Shown: positions 17,736 through 26,989, numbered from the stretch's first letter. The stretch is 64,000 nucleotides of DNA from Criblamydia sequanensis CRIB-18 (GCF_000750955.1 NZ_CCEJ010000013.1:21127-85126), one strand, 5' to 3'. The notes: generated by a model from the letters alone, not told the origin. Numbers and translations are program-made.

Positions 17736-18959
17736 ATGGTAAAACGAAATGCAAATATAGCAAAACTTAAAGGAAGCTATCTCTTTCCTGAAATAGAAAG
17801 ACGAAAAAGAGCTTACTTAGATAATAAAAAAGATTCTAAATTATTAAGCCTTGGTATCGGGGATACAACTTTACCCATTCCGTCTTTTATCACAAAAGAA
17901 ATGGCAGCTTTTTCAGAAGGACTTGGAACCTTTGAGGGCTATCATGGATATGGTCCTCCCTTTGGCGGCGAAGCTCTACGAGCAGCCCTATCGGTTCATC
18001 ACTATCAAAACATAATCCCGGCAGATGATATTTTTATTTCAGACGGAGCAAAACCTGATATCTTTAGATTACAAGCTCTTTTTGGACAGGATTCTTTAAT
18101 AAGCGTGCAAGACCCGGCTTACCCTGCCTTTGTCGACACAAGCGTTTTACAAGGTAGAACCTTAGGGTTTAATGAAGACAAGCCGGGCTACGAAGGGATC
18201 ACCTACCTTCCCTGCAAGCCTGAAAATGATTTTTTTCCTGATTTAGATAAAGCTAAAGGAACGGATCTTCTTATTCTTGTCTCCCCTAACAACCCGACAG
18301 GAAAAGCTTTTAACCGTAAAGAACTTCAAACTATTGTCGATTTTGCTTTAAAAGAAAAAATCCTGATTATATACGATGCGGCTTACTCTTCTTATATCCG
18401 ATCTAAGGATACTCCGAAAAGTATTTATGAAATTGAAGGCGCCAGGGAAGCTGCTATTGAAATGAATTCATTTTCAAAAATGATTGGTTTCACGGGGGTA
18501 AGATGCGGGTTTACAGTCGTACCGAAAGAACTGCATTTTGAAGACGGCTCTTCGATAAAGAAAGATTGGGAAAGAATCATATCGACTTGTTTTAATGGAG
18601 CTTCAAATATCGCCTCTATGGGAGCTCTAAGAGCCTTATCGCCCGATGGCTTGCGGGCCATTAAAAAAATGACCGATTATTACTTGGAAAATGCTCATCT
18701 TTTAAAAAAGGAAATGATTTCGCTTGGATTTGAAGTCTATGGCGGTGAAAACGCGCCCTTTATCTGGATGAGAAGAGGTAAAAAAGAAGATTCCTGGGAT
18801 CTATTTAATGAATTTCTAACAAAAGCTGAACTCATAGTGACACCCGGAAGCGGCTTTGGCCCTGCCGGAAATGGCTTTATACGCTGTTCTGCTTTCATTG
18901 AAAGAGAGTCCCTTCATCAAGCCCTCTCTCGGCTAAAGCGTCTTTATGCTTTGACTTGA
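17736..18959 (+). CDS. dapL: LL-diaminopimelate aminotransferase
   Basis: Converts tetrahydrodipicolinate directly to LL-DAP, bypassing DapD/DapC/DapE. This variant is known from plants, chlamydiae and some other bacteria. It is 407 aa with DapL-specific ISDGAKPDIFRLQ, PAYPAFVDTSV and LVSPNNPTGKAF; the PLP lysine is Lys248 in NSFSKMIGFTGVRCG. It lies 8 bases after dapA with a GAGGA Shine-Dalgarno between them. Its 3' end overlaps the convergent gene at 18944 by 16 bases. Confidence 0.96.
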   Translation: MVKRNANIAKLKGSYLFPEIERRKRAYLDNKKDSKLLSLGIGDTTLPIPSFITKEMAAFSEGLGTFEGYHGYGPPFGGEALRAALSVHHYQNIIPADDIFISDGAKPDIFRLQALFGQDSLISVQDPAYPAFVDTSVLQGRTLGFNEDKPGYEGITYLPCKPENDFFPDLDKAKGTDLLILVSPNNPTGKAFNRKELQTIVDFALKEKILIIYDAAYSSYIRSKDTPKSIYEIEGAREAAIEMNSFSKMIGFTGVRCGFTVVPKELHFEDGSSIKKDWERIISTCFNGASNIASMGALRALSPDGLRAIKKMTDYYLENAHLLKKEMISLGFEVYGGENAPFIWMRRGKKEDSWDLFNEFLTKAELIVTPGSGFGPAGNGFIRCSAFIERESLHQALSRLKRLYALT

Positions 18960-19690
18960 TGGTTAAGCATAAGTACTCTAAAAAGTGTCGAGGCTCTTGA
19001 ATGTTCTTTCGGCACTTTTGCAAGCCTTAAACTTAAACTCGGGTACTCGAAAAAAAATAGCGCAGATTTTCCGTTTTGATTAATTATGGAAAAAAATTTG
19101 TTACGAAAATTTATATCCTGGTCAAAGTGTTTTAAAAATTTGCTATAACAAGAGATTCTGTATAAGATTCTTTTTGAATAAGGGTTTAGAGGGCGGTTGT
19201 AGCCAAAAAAATCCTTTTGAAAATCGTTAAACAATTCGAGCATTTTCTGGTGTACAATCGAAAGAGGCGGACAAATTTGAGAAATGCCCCCTTCTTCTTT
19301 ACTTCCAAGTCGATATTTTAAGGAATAGACTCTTCGTTTAAGTTTTTTGCAAACCCTAGTGGATTGCCGGGAGCGGTGATTTTTAAGCTTGTCATGAAGA
19401 ACTTTTGCTATCCTTAAATAATAGGAGGCCTTTTTTGAAATCTCTTCATTTTTTAATCTGCAAAAAAGCATGTCTTCTTCAAAAGAATCAATAGCTCTGC
19501 AGAAAGCTTTTATGATATTTCTAAGACGCGCTTTTTCAAGATCTAATATCCAAAATACCAACCGGACAAACCAGCATTCACGATACCAATACCCTTTTTT
19601 ATCCAAATTTATCGTTTGCTTTTGTTCACAAGCCAAAAGAAACTGTTCTAGCGAATCGTTGATCGCAACCGGAAAATTTTTCGTTTTCAT
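18944..19690 (-). CDS. Hypothetical basic protein
   Basis: A 248-aa protein, strongly basic and rich in aromatic residues, with no signal peptide and no family I recognise. Visible features are CWFVRLVFWILDLEKARLRNIIKAFCRAI near the N-terminus, an Arg/Lys-rich centre (NHRSRQSTRVCKKLKRRVYSL) and YNRPLNPYSKRILYRISCYSKFLKHFDQD. Its ATG overlaps the stop of the phosphoesterase gene (ATGA), so the two are translationally coupled and probably functionally linked. The basic centre could bind nucleic acid, but nothing proves it. Confidence 0.7.
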   Translation of the reverse strand: MKTKNFPVAINDSLEQFLLACEQKQTINLDKKGYWYRECWFVRLVFWILDLEKARLRNIIKAFCRAIDSFEEDMLFCRLKNEEISKKASYYLRIAKVLHDKLKNHRSRQSTRVCKKLKRRVYSLKYRLGSKEEGGISQICPPLSIVHQKMLELFNDFQKDFFGYNRPLNPYSKRILYRISCYSKFLKHFDQDINFRNKFFSIINQNGKSALFFFEYPSLSLRLAKVPKEHSRASTLFRVLMLNHQVKA

Positions 19691-20517
19691 GAAAACGTGA
19701 TCAAACCTTGAATGTCTGTTTTTCCAACATCTGCCTTTCCAACAAGTATTCTGACATTGTTTGAAATGTTTTTATCCACTTTTTCATGAGAATGGCCGGA
19801 AAGAATCAATAACTTTTTGCTAGGGAACTTAAAAGATATTTCTTTAATCATATCACCTGCGCTTTTACAAATAAAATGAGGCGCCCAATTATCATCGCAA
19901 TCTTTCCCTTCGTAAAGACAAGCTTCTCTAAAAGGCAGGATGTGGGTTAATAAAATAATCGTCTCAAAATCTTGATAAGCTTTAGTAAGTTTAATTTTTA
20001 ATTGATCCGCACACTCTTTTCCAAGTGTTAAAAGCTTTAAAGCTAGGTCCTGGCCCTTTAAGGGGGCGAGATCTATAATATTATCATAATCGCTTAATCG
20101 AATGGTGGAATTTAAAAAATCTCCTTCTTGGGAGTCTGCCCATAAATCGGCTCCTATAAGGGCCGTCTTAGAGCTAAGTGGGATAATTTCGCTCTCCGTC
20201 AAATAAGAAATGCCTTTACTTTCTTCTGAAAACTTTCGGGCGGCCGCTTTCATATCCACAATTTTCTCGAAATGAAAATCATGATTGCCCAGTACAAAGT
20301 AGACGGGACATTTTACTTTTGAGTAAATTTCTTTAAGCCACTTCAAACAATCTTTGCCATCGCAGATATCACCGCCGATCAATAGGGCCGCTCCCTCAAA
20401 ATTGGATAAAGTTTGAAAATAGTCAGAAATCTGCTCTTCTTCGAGAGCATTAAGATGTAAATCTGTAATCCAGAGTAATTTTTTTTTAGAATGATCTCCA
20501 AGTGAAACTTGATGCAT
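19687..20517 (-). CDS. Calcineurin-like metallophosphoesterase
   Basis: A 276-aa cytosolic protein with the five metallophosphoesterase motifs in order: TDLHLN (D-x-H), GGDICDG, LGNHDFH (GNHD), LLTHILPF and LSGHSHEK (GHxH). This gives a di-metal phosphoesterase; the substrate (phosphoprotein, nucleotide or nucleic acid) is not readable from sequence. It is coupled to the basic hypothetical gene downstream by a 4-base overlap. Confidence 0.9.
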   Translation of the reverse strand: MHQVSLGDHSKKKLLWITDLHLNALEEEQISDYFQTLSNFEGAALLIGGDICDGKDCLKWLKEIYSKVKCPVYFVLGNHDFHFEKIVDMKAAARKFSEESKGISYLTESEIIPLSSKTALIGADLWADSQEGDFLNSTIRLSDYDNIIDLAPLKGQDLALKLLTLGKECADQLKIKLTKAYQDFETIILLTHILPFREACLYEGKDCDDNWAPHFICKSAGDMIKEISFKFPSKKLLILSGHSHEKVDKNISNNVRILVGKADVGKTDIQGLITFS

Positions 20518-20690
20518 GTAAACGCCTTAAAATAAAGATTTATCCATCCATCTTAAAAAGATTCAAAATAATAAGCTATTAAGAAGTAATTATCCCTTCT
20601 TAAAATACGGGGAATTAAGGAACCAGTTAACTAATTATTGGCAAAGTTAATGAAATGAAAACTAGAAAAAAACTAATCTCTCTGCCTATT

Positions 20691-20707
20691 ATGAGTTATA
20701 AACTCAT
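20691..20707. promoter_or_regulatory. Inverted repeat upstream of the 171-aa membrane protein
   Basis: ATGAGTT-ATA-AACTCAT, a perfect 7-bp inverted repeat 15 bases before the ATG at 20723. It could be an operator or an RNA hairpin over the leader. Function is inferred from position only. Confidence 0.35.
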
Positions 20708-20722
20708 TTAATATAGAGTAAT

Positions 20723-21238
20723 ATGAATTTATCCCCTGTTGAACTTGATCTTGAGAAAAACCCTTTTCAATATAGCGAGTTGCCCGAAAGCCAACAGGAA
20801 CAAGCCAACTTTTTTAGCCGGACCATTACTTTTTTAAAAGCTGTGACCCCCCTTGAAGCTCTCGGCCTCTTAATTGCAGGGGTCGTACTTACTATTTTTT
20901 TTCCGGCCATAGCAGCTCCTTTTTATGCTTCCGGAATTTCTCTTCTTGTTACAAGAATTATTTGGAAAATTGGGTTTTATTTTGAAAACAGCTTTTTTCA
21001 CGAATTAGAAAAAAGAGCCTCTTCCTTCCAAGAAAAACACCCCTACTTTCAACTTATTTTTTTTGGATCTTCTGTTGCCTTAAGCTACTTTATTTCATCT
21101 CTTGGTTGTGTTGCAGCCGTTGCAGCCGGCGTCTTTAGCGGAATAACCTTGCAAATGAACCATAAAAGGAAACTTGTTTCAGCTCAAAGAGAGCAGGATA
21201 ATCTTATTGAAAAAAGAAATATTGAAGCTCTCTTGTAA
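20723..21238 (+). CDS. Hypothetical membrane protein with Inc-like bilobed hydrophobic regions
   Basis: A 171-aa protein with a hydrophilic N-terminus, two long hydrophobic blocks (about 43-87 and 107-144) joined by a charged helix (FFHELEKRASSFQEKHPY), and a charged C-terminus. Paired hydrophobic lobes are seen in chlamydial inclusion-membrane (Inc) proteins, but this layout is not specific and the protein could equally be an inner-membrane protein. No homologue recognised. A very T-rich stretch (21260-21300) follows the gene. Confidence 0.65.
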   Translation: MNLSPVELDLEKNPFQYSELPESQQEQANFFSRTITFLKAVTPLEALGLLIAGVVLTIFFPAIAAPFYASGISLLVTRIIWKIGFYFENSFFHELEKRASSFQEKHPYFQLIFFGSSVALSYFISSLGCVAAVAAGVFSGITLQMNHKRKLVSAQREQDNLIEKRNIEALL

Positions 21239-21322
21239 ATAAAATTGATCAAATTCTTTATCTTTTATTTTTTTATTGTTTTTTTATTATTTTTTTCTAC
21301 AATATCAGCTATTAGATCTTGA

Positions 21323-21329
21323 AAGAAGG
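21323..21329 (+). promoter_or_regulatory. Shine-Dalgarno site fixing a TTG start for marC-like gene 1
   Basis: AAGAAGG ends 8 bases before TTG at 21338, ideal spacing. An upstream in-frame GTG at 21329 overlaps the site itself and so cannot use it. Confidence 0.65.
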
Positions 21330-21337
21330 TGTTCATT

Positions 21338-21940
21338 TTGTCTGAGATTGAAGCTATTATTAGATTTGCATTTTCTATTTTCATTATAACAAATCCAATA
21401 GGCAATTCCCCGGCTATCTTAACTCTTGTAAAGGATTTCCCTCTTCAAAAACAGCGAGCCATCGTTATCCGGGAAGGTTTAATCGCCCTTGGAATTGCTT
21501 TATTTTTCCTCTTTTTCGGAACCTGGTTTCTAGGTTTACTCTCGCTTGAGGAATATGCCCTTGCCCTTTGCGGCGGACTTTTACTTTTTTTTGTCGCTTT
21601 AAGCCTTATTTTCCCGTCCCCTAAGGAAGAAAATGAAAAAAGCTCTAATAAAGAACCCTTTATAGTTCCGATAGCCACCCCTCTTTTGACGGGGCCAAGC
21701 TTAATTGCCATCATCATGCTATTTTCAAAAGATAGCGCAGGATTTATTAAAGTCCTTCTTGGGTTGCTTATTGCTTGGCTTGGCGTTATGCCGGTGCTTA
21801 TATTTACCCCTTATCTTCAGAAGGCTTTCGGTAAAAAAGGTCTTTTGCTCTTAGAACAATTAATGGGAATGATTTTATCTTTTATGGCCATTGAAATGAT
21901 TCTTAAAGGCATTCGTTTATTTATTAATCAGCTATCCTGA
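21338..21940 (+). CDS. MarC family integral membrane protein, copy 1
   Basis: A 200-aa protein (from the TTG at 21338) with about six hydrophobic segments and the MarC/UPF0056 signatures FIITNPIGNSPAILTL near the N-terminus and PIATPLLTGPSLIAIIMLF in the middle. The biochemical role of MarC proteins is unresolved; the old multidrug-resistance link is not generally accepted. It lies 14 bases before a second MarC gene of similar length, so the pair probably arose by duplication and may form a heteromer. Confidence 0.88.
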   Translation: MSEIEAIIRFAFSIFIITNPIGNSPAILTLVKDFPLQKQRAIVIREGLIALGIALFFLFFGTWFLGLLSLEEYALALCGGLLLFFVALSLIFPSPKEENEKSSNKEPFIVPIATPLLTGPSLIAIIMLFSKDSAGFIKVLLGLLIAWLGVMPVLIFTPYLQKAFGKKGLLLLEQLMGMILSFMAIEMILKGIRLFINQLS

Positions 21941-21954
21941 TTTAGAGGTTTTTC

Positions 21955-22563
21955 ATGGCAACTTTAACGATTAGCTCCATTGCGTTAACTCTTTTTCTTG
22001 TGATGGACCCATTTGGCAATATCAGCAGCTTCTTAAAACTGTTGGATAAAAACGAAAGAGAGCACTATCGGCTCTCTGTCTTAAGAGAAATGCTTTTTGT
22101 CTTAGCTATCATTTTATTTTTTAATGTCTTGGGCGAGTATTTGTTGCAACTGCTGCAAATTTCACCGACCACGGTTTACTTCTCCTCTTCTATTATCCTT
22201 TTCTTAACGGCGTTTCAAATTCTTTTTCCAACCTCTAAAAGCTTAAGACATAATCTTCCGGAAGAGCACCCCATTCTTATCCCTCTAGCGGTTCCCCTTA
22301 TAGCCGGGCCCTCTCTTCTTGCCATGGTTATGATTTTCGCTCACGAAACCACATGGCTCCCTATGCTGATAAGCATTTTCATTGCTTGGTTGGCAGCGCT
22401 GATTGTACTTTTATTCGGTAGAGAAATTAAGAAATTTATAAAGGAAAACGGGCTTATCGCCCTTGAGCGCTTGATGGGTATGGTTCTTATTCTTGTAGCC
22501 ATTCAAAAGTTTTTTGAAGGTGTGGCTCTTTTTGTAGAATCATTTAAAGCAGTCGCCTCTTAA
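21955..22563 (+). CDS. MarC family integral membrane protein, copy 2
   Basis: A 202-aa paralogue of the preceding gene. LVMDPFGNISSFLKLL and PLAVPLIAGPSLLAMVMIF correspond to the NPIGNSPAIL and LLTGPS blocks of copy 1; ALERLMGMVLILVAIQ matches its LLEQLMGMILSFMAIE. Multi-spanning inner-membrane protein of unknown transport role. truA follows after 13 bases, so the three are likely cotranscribed. Confidence 0.88.
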   Translation: MATLTISSIALTLFLVMDPFGNISSFLKLLDKNEREHYRLSVLREMLFVLAIILFFNVLGEYLLQLLQISPTTVYFSSSIILFLTAFQILFPTSKSLRHNLPEEHPILIPLAVPLIAGPSLLAMVMIFAHETTWLPMLISIFIAWLAALIVLLFGREIKKFIKENGLIALERLMGMVLILVAIQKFFEGVALFVESFKAVAS

Positions 22564-22576
22564 ATCTAAAACTATC

Positions 22577-23326
22577 ATGAACTCTAATGTAAAACTGATT
22601 GTTTCATATGAGGGAACCCATTATTTCGGTTGGCAAAAAACTAAAACGGGCCCTTCCATTGAAGAAGAGCTTGAAAAAGCTCTAACCATTATTTTAAGAC
22701 AAGCAGTTTCTTTGCAAGCTGCCAGTCGAACCGATAGAGGCGTTCATGCAAAAGGGCAAGTGGTCAATTTTGTGACCGATAAGCCCTTTGACCCGAAACG
22801 GCTTGAGTACAGTTTAAATTGCTTGCTGCCGGGCGACATACGGGTTCTTTCTCTTGGAATTGAGAAAGAGTCTTTCCACCCCACACTTGATGTGACAAAA
22901 AAGCAGTATCGTTATTTTGTTAGAAATACCCTAACGCATTATCCTGAAGATAGGCTTTTTTCTTGGCATATCCCTAAGCCTTTAGATCAAAAAGCCATGG
23001 TTAAAGCTGCAAAACACTTCTTAGGGGTTCATGACTTCAGCGCATTTTGCAATTCGATAAAGGAAAATTGCTATGAGAATACTATTCGGGAAGTTATACG
23101 CTTTGACATAGAAAAAAGCGAAGACTCAAAATTTTCCTTTATTATAGAGGGCAACCATTTTCTTTACAAAATGGTCCGGAATATGGTTGGTACTGTAGTT
23201 TATGCCGGGCTTAAAAAAATTGAACCTGAATCCATCCCTAACATTCTTTCTTCTAAGAAAAGAGCTTCCGCTGAAGTGACAGCTCCAGCTTTAGGGCTTA
23301 CTCTTTATCAGGTCTTTTATTCCTGA
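22577..23326 (+). CDS. truA: tRNA pseudouridine(38-40) synthase
   Basis: Isomerises uridines 38-40 in the tRNA anticodon arm. The catalytic Asp53 lies in ASRTDRGVHAKGQV; YEGTHYFGWQ, KKQYRYFVRN, HDFSAF and GNHFLYKMVRNMVG are further TruA blocks. Length 249 aa is normal. It converges with rodZ, whose stop is 4 bases away. Confidence 0.96.
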   Translation: MNSNVKLIVSYEGTHYFGWQKTKTGPSIEEELEKALTIILRQAVSLQAASRTDRGVHAKGQVVNFVTDKPFDPKRLEYSLNCLLPGDIRVLSLGIEKESFHPTLDVTKKQYRYFVRNTLTHYPEDRLFSWHIPKPLDQKAMVKAAKHFLGVHDFSAFCNSIKENCYENTIREVIRFDIEKSEDSKFSFIIEGNHFLYKMVRNMVGTVVYAGLKKIEPESIPNILSSKKRASAEVTAPALGLTLYQVFYS

Positions 23327-23330
23327 AGTA

Positions 23331-23735
23331 TCAGATGACTTCAAGATAACGAGCAAGCCACCATGCCACAATTATTGAGGCTGTAAAAGCCAATATCCAT
23401 ATCGAGTTAGGAAGCCATTTTACACCGGCGCCCGGATTGTCCCGGACTTCCAAAGTCCCGATGCCATAAGCAAATTCTTGAGGCTGGGGCCTTCCAAATA
23501 ACTCCGGATGTTCTTTTAAAATGATATCTCCGTCTAAACCAAGAAAAGACGCATATTGTTTAATAAAGCCCTGAGCATAGATCGGAGAAATTAACTTTGA
23601 TATTTCGCCGGTTTCTATAGCTTGTAAATAATTAACTCGAATGGAAGTCGCATTTTCGGCTTCCTTAAGCGATAAGTTTCTTTCTTTCCGCTTTTGCTTA
23701 AAAAGCTCTCCGACTTGCGTGGATTGGCTGGTCAT
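23331..23735 (-). CDS. rodZ: Short RodZ-type cell-shape protein (HTH + one TM)
   Basis: A 134-aa protein. The N-terminal Xre/HTH_25 domain (VGELFKQKRKERNLSLKEAENATSIRVNYLQAIETG...YAQGFIKQYASFLGLD) is the MreB-binding domain of RodZ. One TM segment lies at about 112-130 (WILAFTASIIVAWWLARYL). The usual large periplasmic domain is absent, as in the short RodZ of chlamydiae, where it works with MreB in division and peptidoglycan-ring placement. It is divergent from rnhC over about 200 bp. Confidence 0.85.
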   Translation of the reverse strand: MTSQSTQVGELFKQKRKERNLSLKEAENATSIRVNYLQAIETGEISKLISPIYAQGFIKQYASFLGLDGDIILKEHPELFGRPQPQEFAYGIGTLEVRDNPGAGVKWLPNSIWILAFTASIIVAWWLARYLEVI

Positions 23736-23934
23736 TTTTTCTCCCCTACAGCGCGGGTTTTTTCATCCAAATATACCCTATTTCCCATATTGAGAAAAGA
23801 AGGAATGCTAATTAAAACTTAAGACCTCTATGGTCTACGATTTATCAATTGTCTTAATGGCCTCTCCTTTCTAATTTTTCTTCTCTTAGAATTTAAAATC
23901 GGATACTATTTTTCATCGACTATTTAGGAAAAAA

Positions 23935-24828
23935 ATGACAAAAGACACTCCCTCTATCTTTGTAACGACAGTAGACGTATCCATGAAAGATAAGCTCCTT
24001 CAAGGCTTAATTTCCCAAGGTTTTGAAATCGCTAAAATCCCTTACGCTTTTTTTTCAGCGAAAAAAAAAGGAGTCAGCTGCACCTTTTATGAAAGCGGCA
24101 AGCTGACGGTACAGGGCAAAGACATGGCTCCTTTTATCGAGTTTTTTTTAGAGCCCGAAATCCTCGGCAATTTTAGCTTTTCCCACCCCGATGCAAACCT
24201 TGATTTAACGCCAAGATTAGGGGGGGATGAGTCAGGAAAAGGCGATTTTTTTGGACCGCTTGTCGTAGCTTGTGTTTATGGAAATGAAAAGACTATCCCG
24301 GAGCTTGTTAGGATAAAAGCCAAAGATTCTAAAGCGTTAACAGATGAGACAGCCCTCAAAATTTCTAAAGAAATCCAAAAGATCGTACCCTATAAAATTA
24401 TTCGCATCTTTCCTGAAAAATACAATAGCCTCTACGAAGGTTTTTCGAATTTAAACTCTTTGCTTGCCTGGGCTCATGCGGCCGCTTTAAGCACTCTCCA
24501 TCAAGAAACGGGCTGCCCTTTGGCAATTGTCGATCAGTTTGCCAATGAGTCGGTGCTCCTTAGCGCTTTAAGAAAGAAAGAAGCCGATCTTGTTTTGAAG
24601 CAAAGGCATAGGGCTGAAGAAGATGTCGTTGTTGCAAGCGCCTCTATTTTGGCAAGGGCTGCTTTTCTAGAGGGTTTAAAAACTTTAAGCGAAGAATACA
24701 AAATCGACCTACCTAAGGGCGCTTCAAAACTCACCATACAAGCCGGGAAAAAATTAAAAGCCCAATATGGGGACGAAGCTTTAAGGAAAACCGCTAAACT
24801 TCATTTCAAAACTTATGAAGCGCTTTAA
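23935..24828 (+). CDS. rnhC: Ribonuclease HIII
   Basis: Removes RNA from RNA-DNA hybrids. A 297-aa protein with an N-terminal TBP-like substrate-binding domain (residues 1-85) and the catalytic RNase HII/HIII core starting at GGDESGKGDFFGPL (Asp98, Glu99); the later conserved acidic residue is in LAIVDQF. HIII is distinguished from HII by the N-terminal domain and the DESGKGD motif. An AGGAA site lies about 7 bases before the ATG. Confidence 0.95.
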   Translation: MTKDTPSIFVTTVDVSMKDKLLQGLISQGFEIAKIPYAFFSAKKKGVSCTFYESGKLTVQGKDMAPFIEFFLEPEILGNFSFSHPDANLDLTPRLGGDESGKGDFFGPLVVACVYGNEKTIPELVRIKAKDSKALTDETALKISKEIQKIVPYKIIRIFPEKYNSLYEGFSNLNSLLAWAHAAALSTLHQETGCPLAIVDQFANESVLLSALRKKEADLVLKQRHRAEEDVVVASASILARAAFLEGLKTLSEEYKIDLPKGASKLTIQAGKKLKAQYGDEALRKTAKLHFKTYEAL

Positions 24829-24912
24829 ACCAGGCTTAAAAAACAAAAGCTTCATTTGCTTTAGAAAGAAAATGATGGTATGAAGAAAGTTAATTAAAGA
24901 GCATTTGGTACC

Positions 24913-25359
24913 ATGTTTAAAAATCCTTCTTTAATAGCAATGATAGTTCTCTTTTTTTTGGGAACTTTTTTTCTGTTTTTTCAACACATGCCAAGAGGAA
25001 TAATTCCTTCTTCCTCGCCCTCTCTCTCGCAAGGAATGCTTCTTGACCCTAATAATGTAAATGGAATGGCGCTTGTTTATAATGGCCTCCCCTACACTTT
25101 AAACCTAAAACAGCAAATGCAGATGATTGATTTTATCAATCATTCAAACTCTTTTGAAGGCCGCTTTCTTCCTGAAAAAAGTCTTGGTTTCGATTCGTTA
25201 TCCATTTATTTATTTGGAGATAAAGAAGGCCTCAATTTAGTACCTATTGTTTACTTCAAAAATAATCTTATTTTTCAAATTCCAAAGTTAAAAGAAGGCG
25301 CTTTCATCGAAGAAAGCGAGGGCAAACTAAAAGCCCTTATCTCTTCGTTGCACGACTAA
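24913..25359 (+). CDS. Hypothetical membrane-anchored protein upstream of recN
   Basis: A 148-aa protein: one N-terminal hydrophobic anchor (about residues 7-24, LIAMIVLFFLGTFFLFF), then a soluble extracytoplasmic part including NGMALVYNGLPYTLNLKQQMQMIDFIN. No recognised family. It is 7 bases before recN, so likely cotranscribed, but there is no evident functional link to DNA repair. Confidence 0.68.
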   Translation: MFKNPSLIAMIVLFFLGTFFLFFQHMPRGIIPSSSPSLSQGMLLDPNNVNGMALVYNGLPYTLNLKQQMQMIDFINHSNSFEGRFLPEKSLGFDSLSIYLFGDKEGLNLVPIVYFKNNLIFQIPKLKEGAFIEESEGKLKALISSLHD

Positions 25360-25366
25360 ATTTGCT

Positions 25367-26989
25367 ATGTTAAAATCACTTTCCATCCAAGATTTCATTC
25401 TAATCGACCGCTGTCAAATTGAATTTAGTGAAGAATTCAATGTGATTACCGGTGAAACAGGGTCCGGGAAATCCGCATTTCTTTCAGCTCTTGCTTTAAT
25501 TTCCGGGAGCAAAGCCTCAACTGAACTCATAAGGCAAGGTAAGGAGAAGGCAACTTTAGAAGCCATTTTTGAAAACTACCCTCAAGAGGCTCTAGAAATC
25601 TTGCAGGAATCCGGGATCGATACTGAAGGAGATCTTCTCATTATTAAAAGAGAAATTTTCTCCAATGGAAAAAACCGTAATTTCATTAATCATCAAACGG
25701 TGCAAGCCTCTCTTTTAAAAAAAGTCGGACAAAGCCTCATTCAAATAGTCAGCCAAAACGATAACCGCTGTTTAAAAGAACTAGAAACCCACATCCGATT
25801 CCTTGATCAATTCTGCCAATTAGAAAGCGAGCTTCAAGACTATAAAGCTTGCTATAAAGAATGGGTAAGCGCAAAAACGGAACTAGAAAACTTTCAAAAT
25901 TCTCTTTATGAACGCAAGTTAAAAATTAACCTTCTAAATGAAATTGTTGATGAAATAACTTCTGTCAATCCAAAAGAAGACGAAGAAGAGCTTCTTTTTC
26001 AAGAATATCAGCTTCTTGCCAATGCCAATGATCTGCAAGAGGGGATGCAATCCATTGTCAACCTAATTGATGGTGAAGACAGCCTTTTATCCAACCTAAA
26101 ACAAGCTCATAAAAGCCTTCACCAGCTCTCTAGAATCGATTCTTTGCTAGCCTCTCAAGAAGAATCTTTAAAAATGGCTATTATTTCTTTAGAGGATGTG
26201 ACTCAAACCTTAGAGAAAAGAATTAGCCGTGTAGAATTTAACCCCTATAAAATGGAAGAAGCTTCAAAACGTCTTGAAACCCTCTCAAGGCTAAAAAAGA
26301 AATATGGGAGCGAGCTTAAAGATGTTCTTTTAAGGAAAGAGCTTGCTGAAAGGGAATTGACTTTACTTGAAAAAAGCGATGAATCGCTTGAAGAAAAAAA
26401 ACTTCATTTGCAAAACCTTCAAGATAAAAGAGATCTTTTGAGTTCAAAATTGACTGAAAAACGAACAGCATCAGCTAAGAGGCTAGAATCTGAGATAATA
26501 AAAGAATTTGCATCCCTTAATTTATCTTCAGGTAGATTCAAAATTGAAATCACTCCCAAAGAATGTGGAGAAACCGGAAAGGACCGCGTCGAATTTTTCT
26601 TGGCGCCAAATCCTGGAGAGCCTTTTGTTTCCCTGGTAGAAGCTGCAAGCGGTGGAGAGGTTTCGCGTATTCTTATAGCTCTTTTAGTGCTGACGACAAA
26701 AGAGAATGAAAACCGATCTATCCTTTTTGATGAGATCGATGCTAATATCGGTGGAACATCTGCCTCTCTTGTTGGAAAAAAATTAAAAGAAATCGGGAAA
26801 AGAGCGCAAGTTTTAGCTGTCACCCACTTTCCCCAAGTGGCTATTGAAGCTTCTTTCCATCTTAGGATCCATAAGGAAACAAAAGATGGGCGGACAGTTA
26901 CTTTCGCAAAAGCTATAGCTTCTGAGCATCGGATGGAAGAGCTTAAACGTATGAGAGGGGAAGCTGCTTTGGAAGGAGCTCTTGCTTAA
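25367..26989 (+). CDS. recN: DNA repair protein RecN
   Basis: SMC-like ATPase of double-strand break repair. Walker A is GETGSGKS (29-36), followed by long coiled coils (about 150-370), then the ABC signature region AASGGEVSRILIAL and Walker B ILFDEIDANIGG; the late block is VLAVTHFPQVA. At 540 aa it has typical RecN length. No gene is visible in the 257 bases after it. Confidence 0.95.
   Translation: MLKSLSIQDFILIDRCQIEFSEEFNVITGETGSGKSAFLSALALISGSKASTELIRQGKEKATLEAIFENYPQEALEILQESGIDTEGDLLIIKREIFSNGKNRNFINHQTVQASLLKKVGQSLIQIVSQNDNRCLKELETHIRFLDQFCQLESELQDYKACYKEWVSAKTELENFQNSLYERKLKINLLNEIVDEITSVNPKEDEEELLFQEYQLLANANDLQEGMQSIVNLIDGEDSLLSNLKQAHKSLHQLSRIDSLLASQEESLKMAIISLEDVTQTLEKRISRVEFNPYKMEEASKRLETLSRLKKKYGSELKDVLLRKELAERELTLLEKSDESLEEKKLHLQNLQDKRDLLSSKLTEKRTASAKRLESEIIKEFASLNLSSGRFKIEITPKECGETGKDRVEFFLAPNPGEPFVSLVEAASGGEVSRILIALLVLTTKENENRSILFDEIDANIGGTSASLVGKKLKEIGKRAQVLAVTHFPQVAIEASFHLRIHKETKDGRTVTFAKAIASEHRMEELKRMRGEAALEGALA

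Noticed and set aside
21329..21331. GTG at 21329 as start of marC-like gene 1
   Set aside because: It overlaps the Shine-Dalgarno sequence; the TTG at 21338 has correct spacing.
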